In this document: positions 29,205 through 39,682 of the stretch, one piece after another
How the letters are laid out: each line of letters starts with the position of its first letter
Position numbering within the stretch: the first letter of the stretch is position 1
Translations under genes and position numbers: made by a program
Notes under the pieces: generated by a model
Database searches by the model: none
Told to the model about the DNA's origin: nothing
Seen by the model: only the letters and a program-made list of their open reading frames with translations
DNA from: Candidatus Lumbricidiphila eiseniae
GTDB lineage: Bacteria; Actinomycetota; Actinomycetes; Actinomycetales; Microbacteriaceae
Direction: 5' to 3'
DNA length: 64,000 nucleotides
NCBI GenBank assembly: GCA_002529645.1
Contig: NAEP01000046.1
Coordinates: 1 to 64,000, forward strand

Positions 29205-29292
29205 CTGGCACCCTACAAAGGTAGACATACCTTTCGGCTGTATCCCCCTTCGGCGTGTCGAGGCTGGCACCCTACAAGGGTGGGCATACCTT
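29205..29292. repeat. CRISPR-like pair (locus F): ctggcaccctacaaRggtRgRcatacctt, period 59, after rpsO
   Basis: 29205-29233 and 29264-29292; internal palindrome AAAGGT/ACCTTT; spacer 30 nt. Confidence 0.8.
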
Positions 29293-29326
29293 CGCGCTCG
29301 AGGTGTTTTGGCACCGGCTATCTCGG

Positions 29327-29983
29327 CTAGTCCGTGGCACCTGGATCGAGGGATGTTCCGGTCGTCGTGGACACCTCTATCGTCATGGATGCTTCGTGGC
29401 GCGTGCCCATCCTCGCAATGATTCTGTCTGCGACGATACCGAGCACGATCGTGACGGGGATAGATATCGCTACCGCGAGCAGCGGATTCTCCGGCAGTGC
29501 TGCGCCGACGAGTGCGCCGATGCCCGCGTTGTAACAGGCCCACGTCACGCCCGCGACGGTGGAGAGCGGTAGATAGTGTGCGAGCGGGACGCGCCCGGCG
29601 CCGGCTGCGAGGTTGACGGCAATTCGGGCAAACGGAATGTATCGGGCGGTAAACACGAGTACAGCAGTGCGCCGGTGCACAGCCGTGCGAACACGCGCGA
29701 TTGCGCGAGCGACGCGCCCGCGACGCTGCCACTGCCACCTGTCCAGTCCGACCCGGCGACCAATGAGGTAGCAGAGCAGGTCACCGGTAGTGGCTCCGAG
29801 CGCCGCGATCGGCAAAACTGCGAGAAGTGGCGGCGATCCGGTAGTCGCAAACAGGGCACCCAGCGCAACGACCGCGGTTTCGCTCGGGAGGATAACGAGG
29901 AACGCGTCTCCGACCACAAGCGCGAACAGGGCAGGGAGCAACCAGGGCGAGGCAGCGAGGTCGTTCGCCCACGGAGCATCCAT
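29327..29983 (-). CDS. DedA family membrane protein
   Basis: GDAFLVILPSETAVVALG; GDLLCYLIGRRVG; RYIPFARIAVNLAAGAGRV. Confidence 0.88.
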   Translation of the reverse strand: MDAPWANDLAASPWLLPALFALVVGDAFLVILPSETAVVALGALFATTGSPPLLAVLPIAALGATTGDLLCYLIGRRVGLDRWQWQRRGRVARAIARVRTAVHRRTAVLVFTARYIPFARIAVNLAAGAGRVPLAHYLPLSTVAGVTWACYNAGIGALVGAALPENPLLAVAISIPVTIVLGIVADRIIARMGTRHEASMTIEVSTTTGTSLDPGATD

Positions 29984-30065
29984 GTCTCTTGTCTACCCGG
30001 TGTGGATGAACGGGAGACGAACGGGCGTGATAATCGATGCCACGGGGGCAACGGTCTGAGAGGAG

Positions 30066-30155
30066 GGGGCGGGCTTTTGTTGTGCGGGTGAAACGTGCGC
30101 GGCAAGTTCCGCCTCCAAGACCCCCAGGGGCGGGCTCTCGTTGTGCGGGTGAAAC
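30066..30155. repeat. CRISPR-like pair (locus G): ggggcgggctYtYgttgtgcgggtgaaac, period 61
   Basis: 30066-30094 and 30127-30155 (27/29); spacer 32 nt. Confidence 0.85.
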
Positions 30156-30260
30156 TGGTGGCGACGCGCATCTGAACACCTTGCAACCGTGTGATTAATC
30201 CTTGCGTGCGCCCGGTCAATTCGGAGGCTTAGTGCAGCAGAGAGGCCTCAACCTGTAATC

Positions 30261-32498
30261 GTGAAGGTTCTCTTGCTTGCAGAGTCGTTTCTCCCGCACA
30301 TGAACGGGGTGACGCACTCGCTGCTGCAGGTGCTTTATCACCTTGAACGGCGTGGCCACGAGTCGCTCGTGGTTGCCCCGCGATCCGGTCCCATTGACCA
30401 GTCCCTGTGTGGAGTCGAGGCGGTGCTGCTGCCGTCGATACCGTTGCCGAGTTATCCCGATGTGCGCCTGGCGCTTGCGAGCACCAGGCGGCTTGCGCAC
30501 CTCATGCGCGAGTTCGACGCCGACGTTGTGCACCTCGCCTCTCCGTTCGTGTTGGGATGGCGCGGGGTCCTCGCCGCGGAATCGGTTGGCATTCCCTCGG
30601 TTGCCGTCTACCAGACGGACATCCCGGCCTACGCACAGCGGTACGGTATGCCGGGGCTCGCCCCCGCGCTCGACCGGCATCTGTCGCGCCTTCACCGCCG
30701 CGCAACCCTCACTCTCGCGCCCTCATCCTCGGCCATTGAGCGGCTCGCTGCGATGGGGGTGGGGCAAGTGCAACTCTGGGGTCGGGGAGTCGACACCGAG
30801 AGGTTCGGGCCATCCCGTCGGAACGATGCGTGGCGAACACAGATCGCACCGAACGGTGACACCATCGTCGGTTACGTGGGTCGGCTTGCTCCCGAGAAAC
30901 AGGTGGAGGACCTCGCTGTGCTCGCGGACATCCCACACGTGCGACTCGTGATTGTGGGGGAGGGACCCAGTCGGGCTGACCTCGAGAAGGTTTTGCCGAC
31001 GGCGCATTTCACGGGATTCCTTGGTGGTACACAGCTCGCGGAGGTGCTCGCCAGTTTCGACGTTTTTGTTCATCCGGGCGAGCATGAGACCTTCTGCCAG
31101 ACCGTGCAGGAGGCTCTTGCGAGCGGCGTTCCGGTCGTTGCGACGGGCCGCGGGGGTCCGCTCGATCTTGTGAACGACAGTGTGACGGGATGGCTCTACC
31201 GCCCGGGTGACCTCGCCGACCTGCGCGAACGCGTGCGAGATCTAGCCGGGGATGGCTCGAAGCGCCGTGTATTTGCACTCCGGGCGGCCGAGTCGGTCGA
31301 GGGTCGCGGTTGGGATCGTCTTGGCGACGAATTGCTCGGGTACTACCGGTGGGCAATGGGGCACGCCACCACTGCTCGCGCTCCGCGTGTTGTCCGTCGA
31401 GCGGCCGGTCAGGTCGTGCCGTTGGTGTGTCAACCGGATCTGATTGCTTCGTCGTCCGGGTTGTCGAGCAACACAATCGTGCCTCCTGCGGTTGTATCTG
31501 TGCGCAGCACGGTTGTGCCCCGAGCGGGTGTGGGTGCGGCGGCGGAGCATCCCGACCCCCCATCAAAGCTGCGCTGGCGTCGCTATGTTGCTCTCGGAGA
31601 TTCACTCACCGAAGGCCTGTGTGACCGGTCGCGGATGCCTGATGGTGTCTACCGGGGGTGGGCTGATCGGCTTGCGTTACTGCTTGCGCTCGCCGAGGGA
31701 ACTTGTGGGCGCGCGGGAGAGGGGAACAACCCCGGCGCGGGTGTTGTGAGTGGGGGAATTGAGTACGCGAATCTTGCCGTACGCAGTCGCAGGGTGCGTG
31801 ATGTCGTCGAGACGCAGGTGCCGCGTGCGATGGAGCTGGGAGCTGACCTTGTGTCAATTCTGATCGGGGCAAATGACCTGGTCAGAGCTGGAAATGATCC
31901 TGTTCAACGTGCGGCACTGCTCTGTGACTCGGTGGCGGTGCTCCGAGGATCGGGATGCGATGTGCTGCTTGTTACCCCGTTCTACCCGCTGCGCCCGGTA
32001 TCCCGGTGGTTCACTGCTCGGTTTGCTGCATTCAACCGGGTGCTGCGTGATTGTGCAGCGGATACCGGTGCACTGCTGCTGGATGTTGCCGCTGATCCGG
32101 TGCTTGTTGGAACAGATCGGTGGGCGGAGGACCGTGTCCACCTCAATCCCGCCGGACACCGCGGATTGGCGTACGCTGCGGCCGAGGTGCTCGGGGTTCC
32201 TGACGCGCAGTTGCTCGCTGGGTTGGAGCGGGCCATCCATGACACCTCCGGTGAGGACGCTTCGACAGTTGTTGGTGACCTTGTCTGGTTTCGTCGCTAC
32301 GCAATGCCGTGGATTGCGCGGCGAGTGCGCGGGCGTACGGCGGGTGAGGGCATGGTTGCCAAGGATGACACGGTGATGTCGGTCACTGTGCCACCGGTGC
32401 TGGTGCCGTCGTCGGTGCCGTCCACCGTCGTACGGGCATCGGGGGTCACTGTGCCGGTGGGAGTCGGAACGCGGGGCATCCCGAATGTCGGACCCTGA
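30261..32498 (+). CDS. GT4 glycosyltransferase fused to SGNH/GDSL hydrolase domain
   Basis: N-term ESFLPHMNGVTHSLLQVL...HPGEHETFCQTVQEALASGVPVVA; C-term YVALGDSLTEG, IGANDL, DRVHLNPAGHR in the same ORF. Confidence 0.85.
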   Translation: MKVLLLAESFLPHMNGVTHSLLQVLYHLERRGHESLVVAPRSGPIDQSLCGVEAVLLPSIPLPSYPDVRLALASTRRLAHLMREFDADVVHLASPFVLGWRGVLAAESVGIPSVAVYQTDIPAYAQRYGMPGLAPALDRHLSRLHRRATLTLAPSSSAIERLAAMGVGQVQLWGRGVDTERFGPSRRNDAWRTQIAPNGDTIVGYVGRLAPEKQVEDLAVLADIPHVRLVIVGEGPSRADLEKVLPTAHFTGFLGGTQLAEVLASFDVFVHPGEHETFCQTVQEALASGVPVVATGRGGPLDLVNDSVTGWLYRPGDLADLRERVRDLAGDGSKRRVFALRAAESVEGRGWDRLGDELLGYYRWAMGHATTARAPRVVRRAAGQVVPLVCQPDLIASSSGLSSNTIVPPAVVSVRSTVVPRAGVGAAAEHPDPPSKLRWRRYVALGDSLTEGLCDRSRMPDGVYRGWADRLALLLALAEGTCGRAGEGNNPGAGVVSGGIEYANLAVRSRRVRDVVETQVPRAMELGADLVSILIGANDLVRAGNDPVQRAALLCDSVAVLRGSGCDVLLVTPFYPLRPVSRWFTARFAAFNRVLRDCAADTGALLLDVAADPVLVGTDRWAEDRVHLNPAGHRGLAYAAAEVLGVPDAQLLAGLERAIHDTSGEDASTVVGDLVWFRRYAMPWIARRVRGRTAGEGMVAKDDTVMSVTVPPVLVPSSVPSTVVRASGVTVPVGVGTRGIPNVGP

Positions 32499-32754
32499 CT
32501 GCTAGCATAAGTAACGTTTGGAGTGGGCGGGCTGGAGCTGGTCCCCTGTGGTGGATTACCAATCGTGGCAATCAGCGTAAACGAAAGAACAGTTGATGCG
32601 TGTGCGAGTGGTGGACCTCTACTGGTGACCAGCGTGACCCGTGTTCGTCGGTCAGATGCCTCTGTCTGCTCCTGACACGGGCGTGCCGGATGGGTGCGAC
32701 CGAGTATGAGTCGGGCTTGCACGGAGTGCGACGCAAAACAAAGGAGAAGACCTC

Positions 32755-34998
32755 TTGGAAGGTCCAGAAATCACGTTCGCCGAAACCGTTATTGACAACG
32801 GAACCTTTGGCACCCGCACTATTCGTTTTGAGACCGGTCGGCTTGCGCAGCAGGCGCAGGGTTCGGCCGTTGCCTACATTGATGACGAGACGATGCTGCT
32901 GTCCGCGACATCCGTCTCGAAAGAACCGCGCGAAAACTTTGACTTTTTTCCACTCACGATTGATGTTGAAGAGCGGATGTACGCGGCAGGCCGCATCCCC
33001 GGCTCGTTTTTCCGCCGTGAGGGCCGCCCTTCAACCGAGGCGATTCTCGCGTGCCGTCTCATCGACCGCCCGCTTCGTCCTTCCTTCGTCGACGGTCTCC
33101 GCAATGAGGTGCAGGTCGTCGTGACCGTTCTCGCGATCAAACCCGACGAACTGTACGACGTCCTCGCGATCAACGCAGCGTCCATGTCCACCCAACTTGC
33201 CGGGTTGCCGTTCTCGGGCCCCATCGGTGGTGTGCGCATCGCGCTCATCGGTGGCCAGTGGGTTGCATTCCCTAAGCACTCGCAGCTGGTTAACGCCGTT
33301 TTCGACATGGTCGTTGCGGGGCGAGTCGTTACCGAAAAAGACGGCTCGAAGGATGTCGCGATCATGATGGTCGAGGCTGAAGCTACCGACGGCTCATGGA
33401 ATCTCATCAAGGGCGGTGCCACCAAGCCGACCGAAGAGGTCGTTGCCCAGGGGCTGGAGGCGGCGAAGCCGTTTATCCGTCAGCTCGTGGAGGCACAGGA
33501 AAAAGTTGCCGCCGCTGCGGCAAAACCGACCGCTGACTACCCGACGTTCCCGCCGTACCAGCCGGACACCTACGAGGCGGTCGCTGCGCTTGCGCAGGCT
33601 GAGCTCGGAAAGGTGTACCAGATCGCGGGCAAGGTGGAACGGCAGGATGCCGACGAGGCCCTGAAATCAAAGGTCAAAGCCGAGATCTCCGCGAGGGTGG
33701 AGAGGAGCGAACTTCCCGAATCCGCACTCGGTGAGGTGTCCGCTGCCTACAAGTCGGTGACGAAGAAGGTTGTCCGGTCACGGGTGCTTGATGAGGGTGT
33801 TCGGATTGATGGGCGGGGGCTCGCGGACATCCGCCCGCTCGACGCTGAGGTGCAGGTTGTGCCGCGTGTGCACGGCTCGGCCATCTTCCAGCGTGGTGAA
33901 ACCCAGATTCTTGGGATCACGACGCTCAACATGTTGAAGATGGAACAGCAGATTGATTCGCTGTCGCCGGAGACGAAGAAGCGTTATATGCACAACTACA
34001 ACTTCCCGCCGTACTCGACCGGTGAGACCGGCCGAGTGGGCACACCGAAGCGGCGAGAGATCGGTCACGGTGCGCTTGCTGAACGGGCACTCGTGCCGGT
34101 GCTGCCGGGTCGTGAGGAGTTTCCCTACGCGATCCGCCAGGTGTCTGAAGCACTCGGCTCCAACGGGTCAACCTCAATGGGCTCCGTGTGCGCCTCGACG
34201 CTATCGTTGCTCAACGCGGGTGTTCCGTTGCGCGCGCCGGTAGCGGGCATTGCGATGGGGCTCATCTCCGACGAACTGGATGGCAAGACGCGGTATGCGG
34301 CACTGACCGACATCCTGGGAGCGGAGGATGCCCTCGGCGACATGGACTTTAAAGTCGCTGGTACGAGCGAATTTGTCACGGCGATTCAACTCGATACGAA
34401 GCTCGACGGCATTCCAGCTTCGGTGCTTGCCGGGGCTCTGGCGCAGGCAAAGAGTGCCCGTACGACGATCCTTGCGGTGCTGAGCGCGGCGATTGATGCT
34501 CCCGACGAGATGGCTCCGACCGCTCCGCGCGTCATTAGCGTGCAGATCCCGGTCGATAAGATTGGTGAGCTCATCGGCCCGAAGGGCAAGACGATCAACG
34601 CTATCCAAGACGAGACCGGCGCGGAGATCTCCATCGAAGAAGACGGCACGGTCTACATTGGTGCCCTGGACGGCCCATCGGCCGAAGCCGCCCGCGCCCA
34701 GGTGAACGCAATCGCAAACCCGATGAACCCGGAGATCGGGGAGCAGTTCCTCGGTACCGTCGTCAAGCTTGCTCCGTTCGGCGCGTTCGTGTCGTTGCTG
34801 CCCGGCAAAGACGGTCTGCTGCACATCTCGGAGGTGCGCAAACTCGCCGGTGGCAAACGTGTTGAGAACGTTGAAGACGTCCTCAACATCGGACAGAAGG
34901 TGCTCGTGGAGATCATGAAGATTGATGATCGTGGCAAGCTCTCCCTGTCGCCCGTGCTTCCCAAGAGCGAGAATACCGGGGCGAGTGCTGCGGTCTAG
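32755..34998 (+). CDS. pnp: Polyribonucleotide nucleotidyltransferase
   Basis: RNase PH, KH and S1 domains; TTG start with AAGGAGAAG RBS. Confidence 0.97.
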   Translation: MEGPEITFAETVIDNGTFGTRTIRFETGRLAQQAQGSAVAYIDDETMLLSATSVSKEPRENFDFFPLTIDVEERMYAAGRIPGSFFRREGRPSTEAILACRLIDRPLRPSFVDGLRNEVQVVVTVLAIKPDELYDVLAINAASMSTQLAGLPFSGPIGGVRIALIGGQWVAFPKHSQLVNAVFDMVVAGRVVTEKDGSKDVAIMMVEAEATDGSWNLIKGGATKPTEEVVAQGLEAAKPFIRQLVEAQEKVAAAAAKPTADYPTFPPYQPDTYEAVAALAQAELGKVYQIAGKVERQDADEALKSKVKAEISARVERSELPESALGEVSAAYKSVTKKVVRSRVLDEGVRIDGRGLADIRPLDAEVQVVPRVHGSAIFQRGETQILGITTLNMLKMEQQIDSLSPETKKRYMHNYNFPPYSTGETGRVGTPKRREIGHGALAERALVPVLPGREEFPYAIRQVSEALGSNGSTSMGSVCASTLSLLNAGVPLRAPVAGIAMGLISDELDGKTRYAALTDILGAEDALGDMDFKVAGTSEFVTAIQLDTKLDGIPASVLAGALAQAKSARTTILAVLSAAIDAPDEMAPTAPRVISVQIPVDKIGELIGPKGKTINAIQDETGAEISIEEDGTVYIGALDGPSAEAARAQVNAIANPMNPEIGEQFLGTVVKLAPFGAFVSLLPGKDGLLHISEVRKLAGGKRVENVEDVLNIGQKVLVEIMKIDDRGKLSLSPVLPKSENTGASAAV

Positions 34999-35012
34999 TT
35001 CACATCAGTGAC

Positions 35013-35052
35013 AGGGATGCCCCGCCGCGCGCGTGCACGGCGGGGCATCCCT
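35013..35052 (+). terminator. Hairpin AGGGATGCCCCGCCG-N10-CGGCGGGGCATCCCT downstream of pnp
   Basis: Perfect 15-bp stem. Confidence 0.85.
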
Positions 35053-35136
35053 GATCGGTGACGGGTTCTGTAGCCCTGCGGATCGGTGAAGTATCCTGTG
35101 ACCCTGCGGATCGGTGACGGATTCCGTGTTCCTGCC
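35053..35136. repeat. 28-bp tandem repeat x3 without spacers, directly after the pnp hairpin (locus H)
   Basis: gatcggtga repeats at 35053, 35081, 35109; period exactly 28. Confidence 0.85.
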
Positions 35137-35321
35137 AGGTATTGGCGTGACAATCGCTCTGGTCAATCTCAGCGTTTCCCCACGGGTATCTAGCACCTGC
35201 GTGTCCGCCGTGGGACGCCGACTCCCGTTCGGCCTCGGTCGGGAATCGGCGATCAGCCCACGAGCAGGTTGGGCGAGAGAGTGTCGCGGAAAGTCCCCTC
35301 GTTCCCGGTAGGCTGAACGGG

Positions 35322-36836
35322 ATGAATGGCTCAGTTGCTCTTCCCCTCCACCAACCAGAACTCTCTTTCGTCGCGGCGGGCGGGACGCGCGTGCGGCGTA
35401 CCGTGCATCCCTCCGGGTTCCGAGTGCTTACCGAGCAGATGCCGGGTAGCCGGAGCGTGACGGTCGGCTTTTGGGTCGCGGTTGGATCGCGTGACGAGGA
35501 AAAGGCTGGGTCGGAGCATCCCGCGAGCCTCGGGTCGACACACTTCCTCGAGCACCTGTTGTTTAAGGGCACGACGACGCGCTCGGCGCTTGACATTGCC
35601 ATCGCGTTCGATGAGGTGGGTGGCGAGCACAATGCACTAACCGCGAAAGAGCACACCTGCTATTACGCGAAGGTACTTGATCGTGACCTGCCAATGGCAG
35701 TGTCAGTGCTCGCAGACATGTTCACATCATCGCTCATCGGGGAAACCGAGTTTGAGAGCGAGCGAGGTGTCATCCTGGAGGAACTCGCCATGGCGGCAGA
35801 TGACCCGTCGAATGTCGCGAGCGAAGCGTTTACCGAAAAGGTATTGGCGGGGCATCCACTCGGTCGACCCATCGGAGGAAACCCGGAGACGATTAACGCG
35901 GCCACTCGCAGCGGGGTGTGGGACCACTATCGTGCCAACTATCGCCCACAGGATCTTGTTGTTACCGCGGCCGGTGCGGTTGATCACGACGAGCTTGTCG
36001 CGGGGCTAGTTGCTGCGCTCCATGCGGCACGGTGGGAGTTGGATCGCGAGGGTGTCCCGGTCGCGCGTCGGCTTCCCGCGGCTGTCGACACAGCCGGTCA
36101 CTCCGGGATCGGTAGCGTTGGTGATACCGACCTGACCGGGCTCAGCGCCGCGAACCTTGTGAGCACCGGCTCTTTCAGCGGCCGCGTTCCCCCGGGTGCT
36201 GCGTCACCCGCCGCCGCCGCCTCCGGAAGCGCCGTGGACAGTGCTGCGTCGTCGGCCTCCCCGCTTGCGGTCACCGTCATTGAGCGTCCGCTCGAGCAGG
36301 TGAACCTCATTCTGGGAATGCCCGGTCTCATTGCCAGCGACGAACGACGATGGACAATGACCGTGCTCAACTCCATCCTCGGGGCTGGAATGTCATCCCG
36401 ACTCTTCCAGAAGATACGGGAGAAACGAGGCCTTGCCTACTCTGTCTACTCCTTCGCACCGGCATATTCCGATGCCGGAATATTTGGGATGTACGCCGGA
36501 TGCGCCCCACAGAACGCAGCCACCGTCGCCGACCTTATGCGCGCTGAACTTCGTGGAATCGCCGAGCACGGCGTGACCGAGGTTGAGATCCGTCGCGCCA
36601 ACGGCCAGCTTGCGGGTGCTTCAGCGCTCGCTCTGGAAGACTCCGACACCCGGATGTCCCGTCTCGGACGTGCGGAGCTGGGTATTGGTGAGTTTAATGA
36701 CCTTGATGAAACACTTCGTCGCATTGGACTTGTTTCAGGGGCACACATCCAGGAACTGGCAGCAGAATTGTCTCAGCGCTCGTTCTCGCTCGTCGCCGTT
36801 GGCGATATCGGTCGGGACGCGTTTCACAGCGGATAA
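35322..36836 (+). CDS. M16 family zinc metallopeptidase
   Basis: HFLEHLLFKGT; VGGEHNALTAKEHTCYYAKVL. Confidence 0.93.
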   Translation: MNGSVALPLHQPELSFVAAGGTRVRRTVHPSGFRVLTEQMPGSRSVTVGFWVAVGSRDEEKAGSEHPASLGSTHFLEHLLFKGTTTRSALDIAIAFDEVGGEHNALTAKEHTCYYAKVLDRDLPMAVSVLADMFTSSLIGETEFESERGVILEELAMAADDPSNVASEAFTEKVLAGHPLGRPIGGNPETINAATRSGVWDHYRANYRPQDLVVTAAGAVDHDELVAGLVAALHAARWELDREGVPVARRLPAAVDTAGHSGIGSVGDTDLTGLSAANLVSTGSFSGRVPPGAASPAAAASGSAVDSAASSASPLAVTVIERPLEQVNLILGMPGLIASDERRWTMTVLNSILGAGMSSRLFQKIREKRGLAYSVYSFAPAYSDAGIFGMYAGCAPQNAATVADLMRAELRGIAEHGVTEVEIRRANGQLAGASALALEDSDTRMSRLGRAELGIGEFNDLDETLRRIGLVSGAHIQELAAELSQRSFSLVAVGDIGRDAFHSG

Positions 36837-36875
36837 TCGACAGGGCATGCCGACGTAACAACGGGAGACGAGCCA

Positions 36876-37478
36876 GTGACCCATCACATCTACCTCGTGC
36901 GCCACGGCGAGCCGCTCGATGCTGAGCACGGCCTGTCGGACGGCCCCCTCTCACCTCGCGGACGTCGGCAGGCTGAAAGTCTTGCGCTTCGGCTCAGCGG
37001 TATCCCGTTTGATTCGGCATGGCATTCACCACTGCAGCCAGCGGCTGAAACGGCCGCGGTGATCGCGGCGAAACTCCCTGCGCTCACACCGCAGCCGTCA
37101 GCGCTGTTATTTGACTGCATCCCGTCCGGTCCGAGCCCCGAGATGCCGCCCTACTATGCGCCATTTTTCGGGTCGGTGACGGAGGATGAGATTGAGGCTG
37201 GGCGGGCGCAGCTAGCGGATGCTGCGGTCGAGTTTTTCCGGAACCATCGCGGTGATTGTCATGACCTGCTTATCACCCACAACTTCGTCATCGGATGGTT
37301 CGTGCGCGAGGTTCTCGGTGCGCCCGACTGGCGCTGGGTGTCGCTCAACCAGGCTAACTGTGGGCTCACCGTGCTTGCCCAGAAAGCGGGTCGCCCGTGG
37401 AGTCTCGTGACACACAACGATCTTGCACACCTGCCAGCCGAGCTACGGACGGGGTTGCCTGATCCGTACACACTGTAA
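36876..37478 (+). CDS. Histidine phosphatase family protein
   Basis: IYLVRHGEPLDAEHGLSDGPLSPRGRRQAESLALRL. Confidence 0.9.
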   Translation: MTHHIYLVRHGEPLDAEHGLSDGPLSPRGRRQAESLALRLSGIPFDSAWHSPLQPAAETAAVIAAKLPALTPQPSALLFDCIPSGPSPEMPPYYAPFFGSVTEDEIEAGRAQLADAAVEFFRNHRGDCHDLLITHNFVIGWFVREVLGAPDWRWVSLNQANCGLTVLAQKAGRPWSLVTHNDLAHLPAELRTGLPDPYTL

Positions 37479-37680
37479 ACACTTGTGGGTCGGCGTGCGA
37501 ATGACAGGTTTTATATTCGCCGTGTGATGATCCGCAGGCAGAGTGCGTGGGTGGAGGCTCGTGGGTTGGCGCGAGCGACATTTCGACCCTGTGATTGGTG
37601 GTGGGCACCGGGTGGATGGTGCAACGCAGCGGTGGTGGGAACGCGGGCGGTGCGGTGGCTGCCCGCGCTAGGCTGGGAGC

Positions 37681-38565
37681 ATGGTGATTCGGGTCGCGGT
37701 GGTTGGGGCAACGGGCAGGATGGGTCGGCTGGCGCTGTCGCTGATTGCGGAGTCCGATGACCTCGTGCTACACGCGGCATTGGATTCCCGATCGAAATTG
37801 ACGGAGTGTGCGGGAGCGGATGTCGTGCTCGATGTCACACATCCGAGTGCGAGCGGCGAGATTGTGGATTATGCGGTGGCGCGTGGCATCCCGATCGTGG
37901 TGGGCACCTCGGGGTGGTCGGAGGAGCGAATTGCGCGTGTTCGCGTGCAGGTCGCAGTGCGGGACTCTCACTGGGACACCACGCCCGACGCGGTTGTCGG
38001 TGACGGCATGGCTGGCGACGCGGCCAGTGGGGCAGACGGTGCTGAACTGAGAGGTCACCCGTCACACGGCGTCACTGGTGAGGGGCCAGAGAGATCCGGC
38101 GGGGTGATTTTTGTGCCCAACTTTTCGCTCGGGAGCGTCGTTGGTACAGTGCTCGCGGCGTACGCTGCGCGGTTCTTTGACTCCGTCGAGATTGTGGAGT
38201 CACATCACGCGGGCAAGGCTGATTCCCCGTCGGGAACGGCGGTGCGAACCGCCGAGCGGATCGCCGCCACCCGTGAGGCGGTGGGGCCGATCAGTGCGCC
38301 ACATCCTGAACAGCGTGCCCGCGGTGAACTCGTCTCCGGGGTACCGATCCACAGCATGCGGCTTGCAGGTGTGGATGCCGAGCAGCGGATCGTGTTCGGC
38401 GGTGTGGGGGAAACCCTCACCTTTGTGCACACAACGGTATCGTCCGTAGCCTACAGGGCGGGGTTGCTGCTTGCGTTACGTGCCGCACCCGTGACACCCG
38501 GAGTGATGGTGGGGCTCGAGACACTGCTCGGGCTTGATCTGTCTGGCGTAGACGAGGGTCTGTGA
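37681..38565 (+). CDS. dapB: 4-hydroxy-tetrahydrodipicolinate reductase
   Basis: VAVVGATGRMGR; VIFVPNFSLGSVVG; ESHHAGKADSPSGTA. Confidence 0.94.
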   Translation: MVIRVAVVGATGRMGRLALSLIAESDDLVLHAALDSRSKLTECAGADVVLDVTHPSASGEIVDYAVARGIPIVVGTSGWSEERIARVRVQVAVRDSHWDTTPDAVVGDGMAGDAASGADGAELRGHPSHGVTGEGPERSGGVIFVPNFSLGSVVGTVLAAYAARFFDSVEIVESHHAGKADSPSGTAVRTAERIAATREAVGPISAPHPEQRARGELVSGVPIHSMRLAGVDAEQRIVFGGVGETLTFVHTTVSSVAYRAGLLLALRAAPVTPGVMVGLETLLGLDLSGVDEGL

Positions 38566-38629
38566 GGCGGGTGTGGAGTGGCCGCGGTTTTGAGTGGGTT
38601 GTGCACCGCTAAATCGGTGAGGAGTGTTG

Positions 38630-39103
38630 ATGGCCCGCCCGCAACCTAGCGGGCCCATGGTGTCGGCGATCGTGATGGCCACGATCCTCGCGATCTATCT
38701 GGTGCTGGTGGGATGGCGCGCCCTCCAGTTTTTGCAGACTGGGAACCCCGTGGCCGTCGTCATGGGGAGCGCTCTGCTCGTGCTCCCCCTGATCGGCGCG
38801 TGGGCACTGTGGCGGGAGCTGTGGTTCGGGATGCGGTCGGCGGCGCTGGTACGTGAGCTTGAGGCCGAGGGCGGTCTCGAGCTTGGAATTGCGCTCGGAC
38901 CGACCGGACGCCCGACACGAGCCGGGGCGAGCGCCGCGTTTAGCCGCTTTCGGGACGATGCCGAGAGTTCTCCCGACTCGTGGCGTGTGTGGCTGCGACT
39001 CGGTGTTGTGTACGAGGCAGCGGGCGACCGCCGACGGGCGCGGCAGGCGATCCGCCACGCTATCGAGCTTGCGCAACAGAACCGTCAGGATCGACGTGAG
39101 TGA
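38630..39103 (+). CDS. Membrane-anchored TPR-like protein
   Basis: Two TM segments then DSWRVWLRLGVVYEAAGDRRRARQAIRHAIELAQ. Confidence 0.7.
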   Translation: MARPQPSGPMVSAIVMATILAIYLVLVGWRALQFLQTGNPVAVVMGSALLVLPLIGAWALWRELWFGMRSAALVRELEAEGGLELGIALGPTGRPTRAGASAAFSRFRDDAESSPDSWRVWLRLGVVYEAAGDRRRARQAIRHAIELAQQNRQDRRE

Positions 39104-39145
39104 ATCCGCCGAGGGTGCGTTCAACAGGAGCGTCGTGGGCTGTTG

Positions 39146-39571
39146 CTAAGCGAGCTCTGCCTCGATTGTGATCGGGATACCGGTGAGCGCCCGGGAGATA
39201 GGACATTCTGATTTTGCACGGGTGGTAAAAGCCTCAAACTGCGCCTCAGTGAGACCGGGTACCCGGGCACTCACAAGCAAATGGCTGCCGAGCACGCCCT
39301 TGCCCACCTCGAATGTGACGGCGGCCGTGGTCTGAATGCGTTCTGGTGGGCTGCCCGCTTCGGTGAGGGCGTGTGAGAGCGCCATCGAGAAACAGGATGC
39401 GTGCGCAGCCGCGAGCAGTTCCTCCGGGTTTGTTGTGTTCTCGGTACCGAACGAACGAGCCTTCCACGTGAGTGGAAAAGTTGCAGTGCCGGAGGAATCG
39501 AGCACCACGGTGCCGTCACCTTCGAGCAGCGTCCCGTTCCATACTGCGGTGGATTCGCTTGTAACGGGCAT
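39146..39571 (-). CDS. OsmC/Ohr family peroxiredoxin
   Basis: [40 protein letters not shown]. Confidence 0.9.
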   Translation of the reverse strand: MPVTSESTAVWNGTLLEGDGTVVLDSSGTATFPLTWKARSFGTENTTNPEELLAAAHASCFSMALSHALTEAGSPPERIQTTAAVTFEVGKGVLGSHLLVSARVPGLTEAQFEAFTTRAKSECPISRALTGIPITIEAELA

Positions 39572-39682
39572 GGTGAGCTCCTTATGGTTCGGGGCTTCCA
39601 GCCTAGCGATGTGCGTGGGGCGGTGGCAGAAAGAAGGCTGTGTCTGGCTGTAATGTCGGGCCCTGCCGCTAGCATCGTCGTG

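Noticed and set aside
32548-32618. GTGGTGGA pair 60 bp apart between the GT-SGNH gene and pnp
   Set aside because: Only about 8-9 identical nt with no extended similarity; not distinguishable from chance in GC-rich DNA.
37485-37580. gtgggtcggcgtgcga / gtgggttggcgcgag similarity upstream of dapB
   Set aside because: Offset 76 bp, short and gapped; does not fit the 59-62 bp class.
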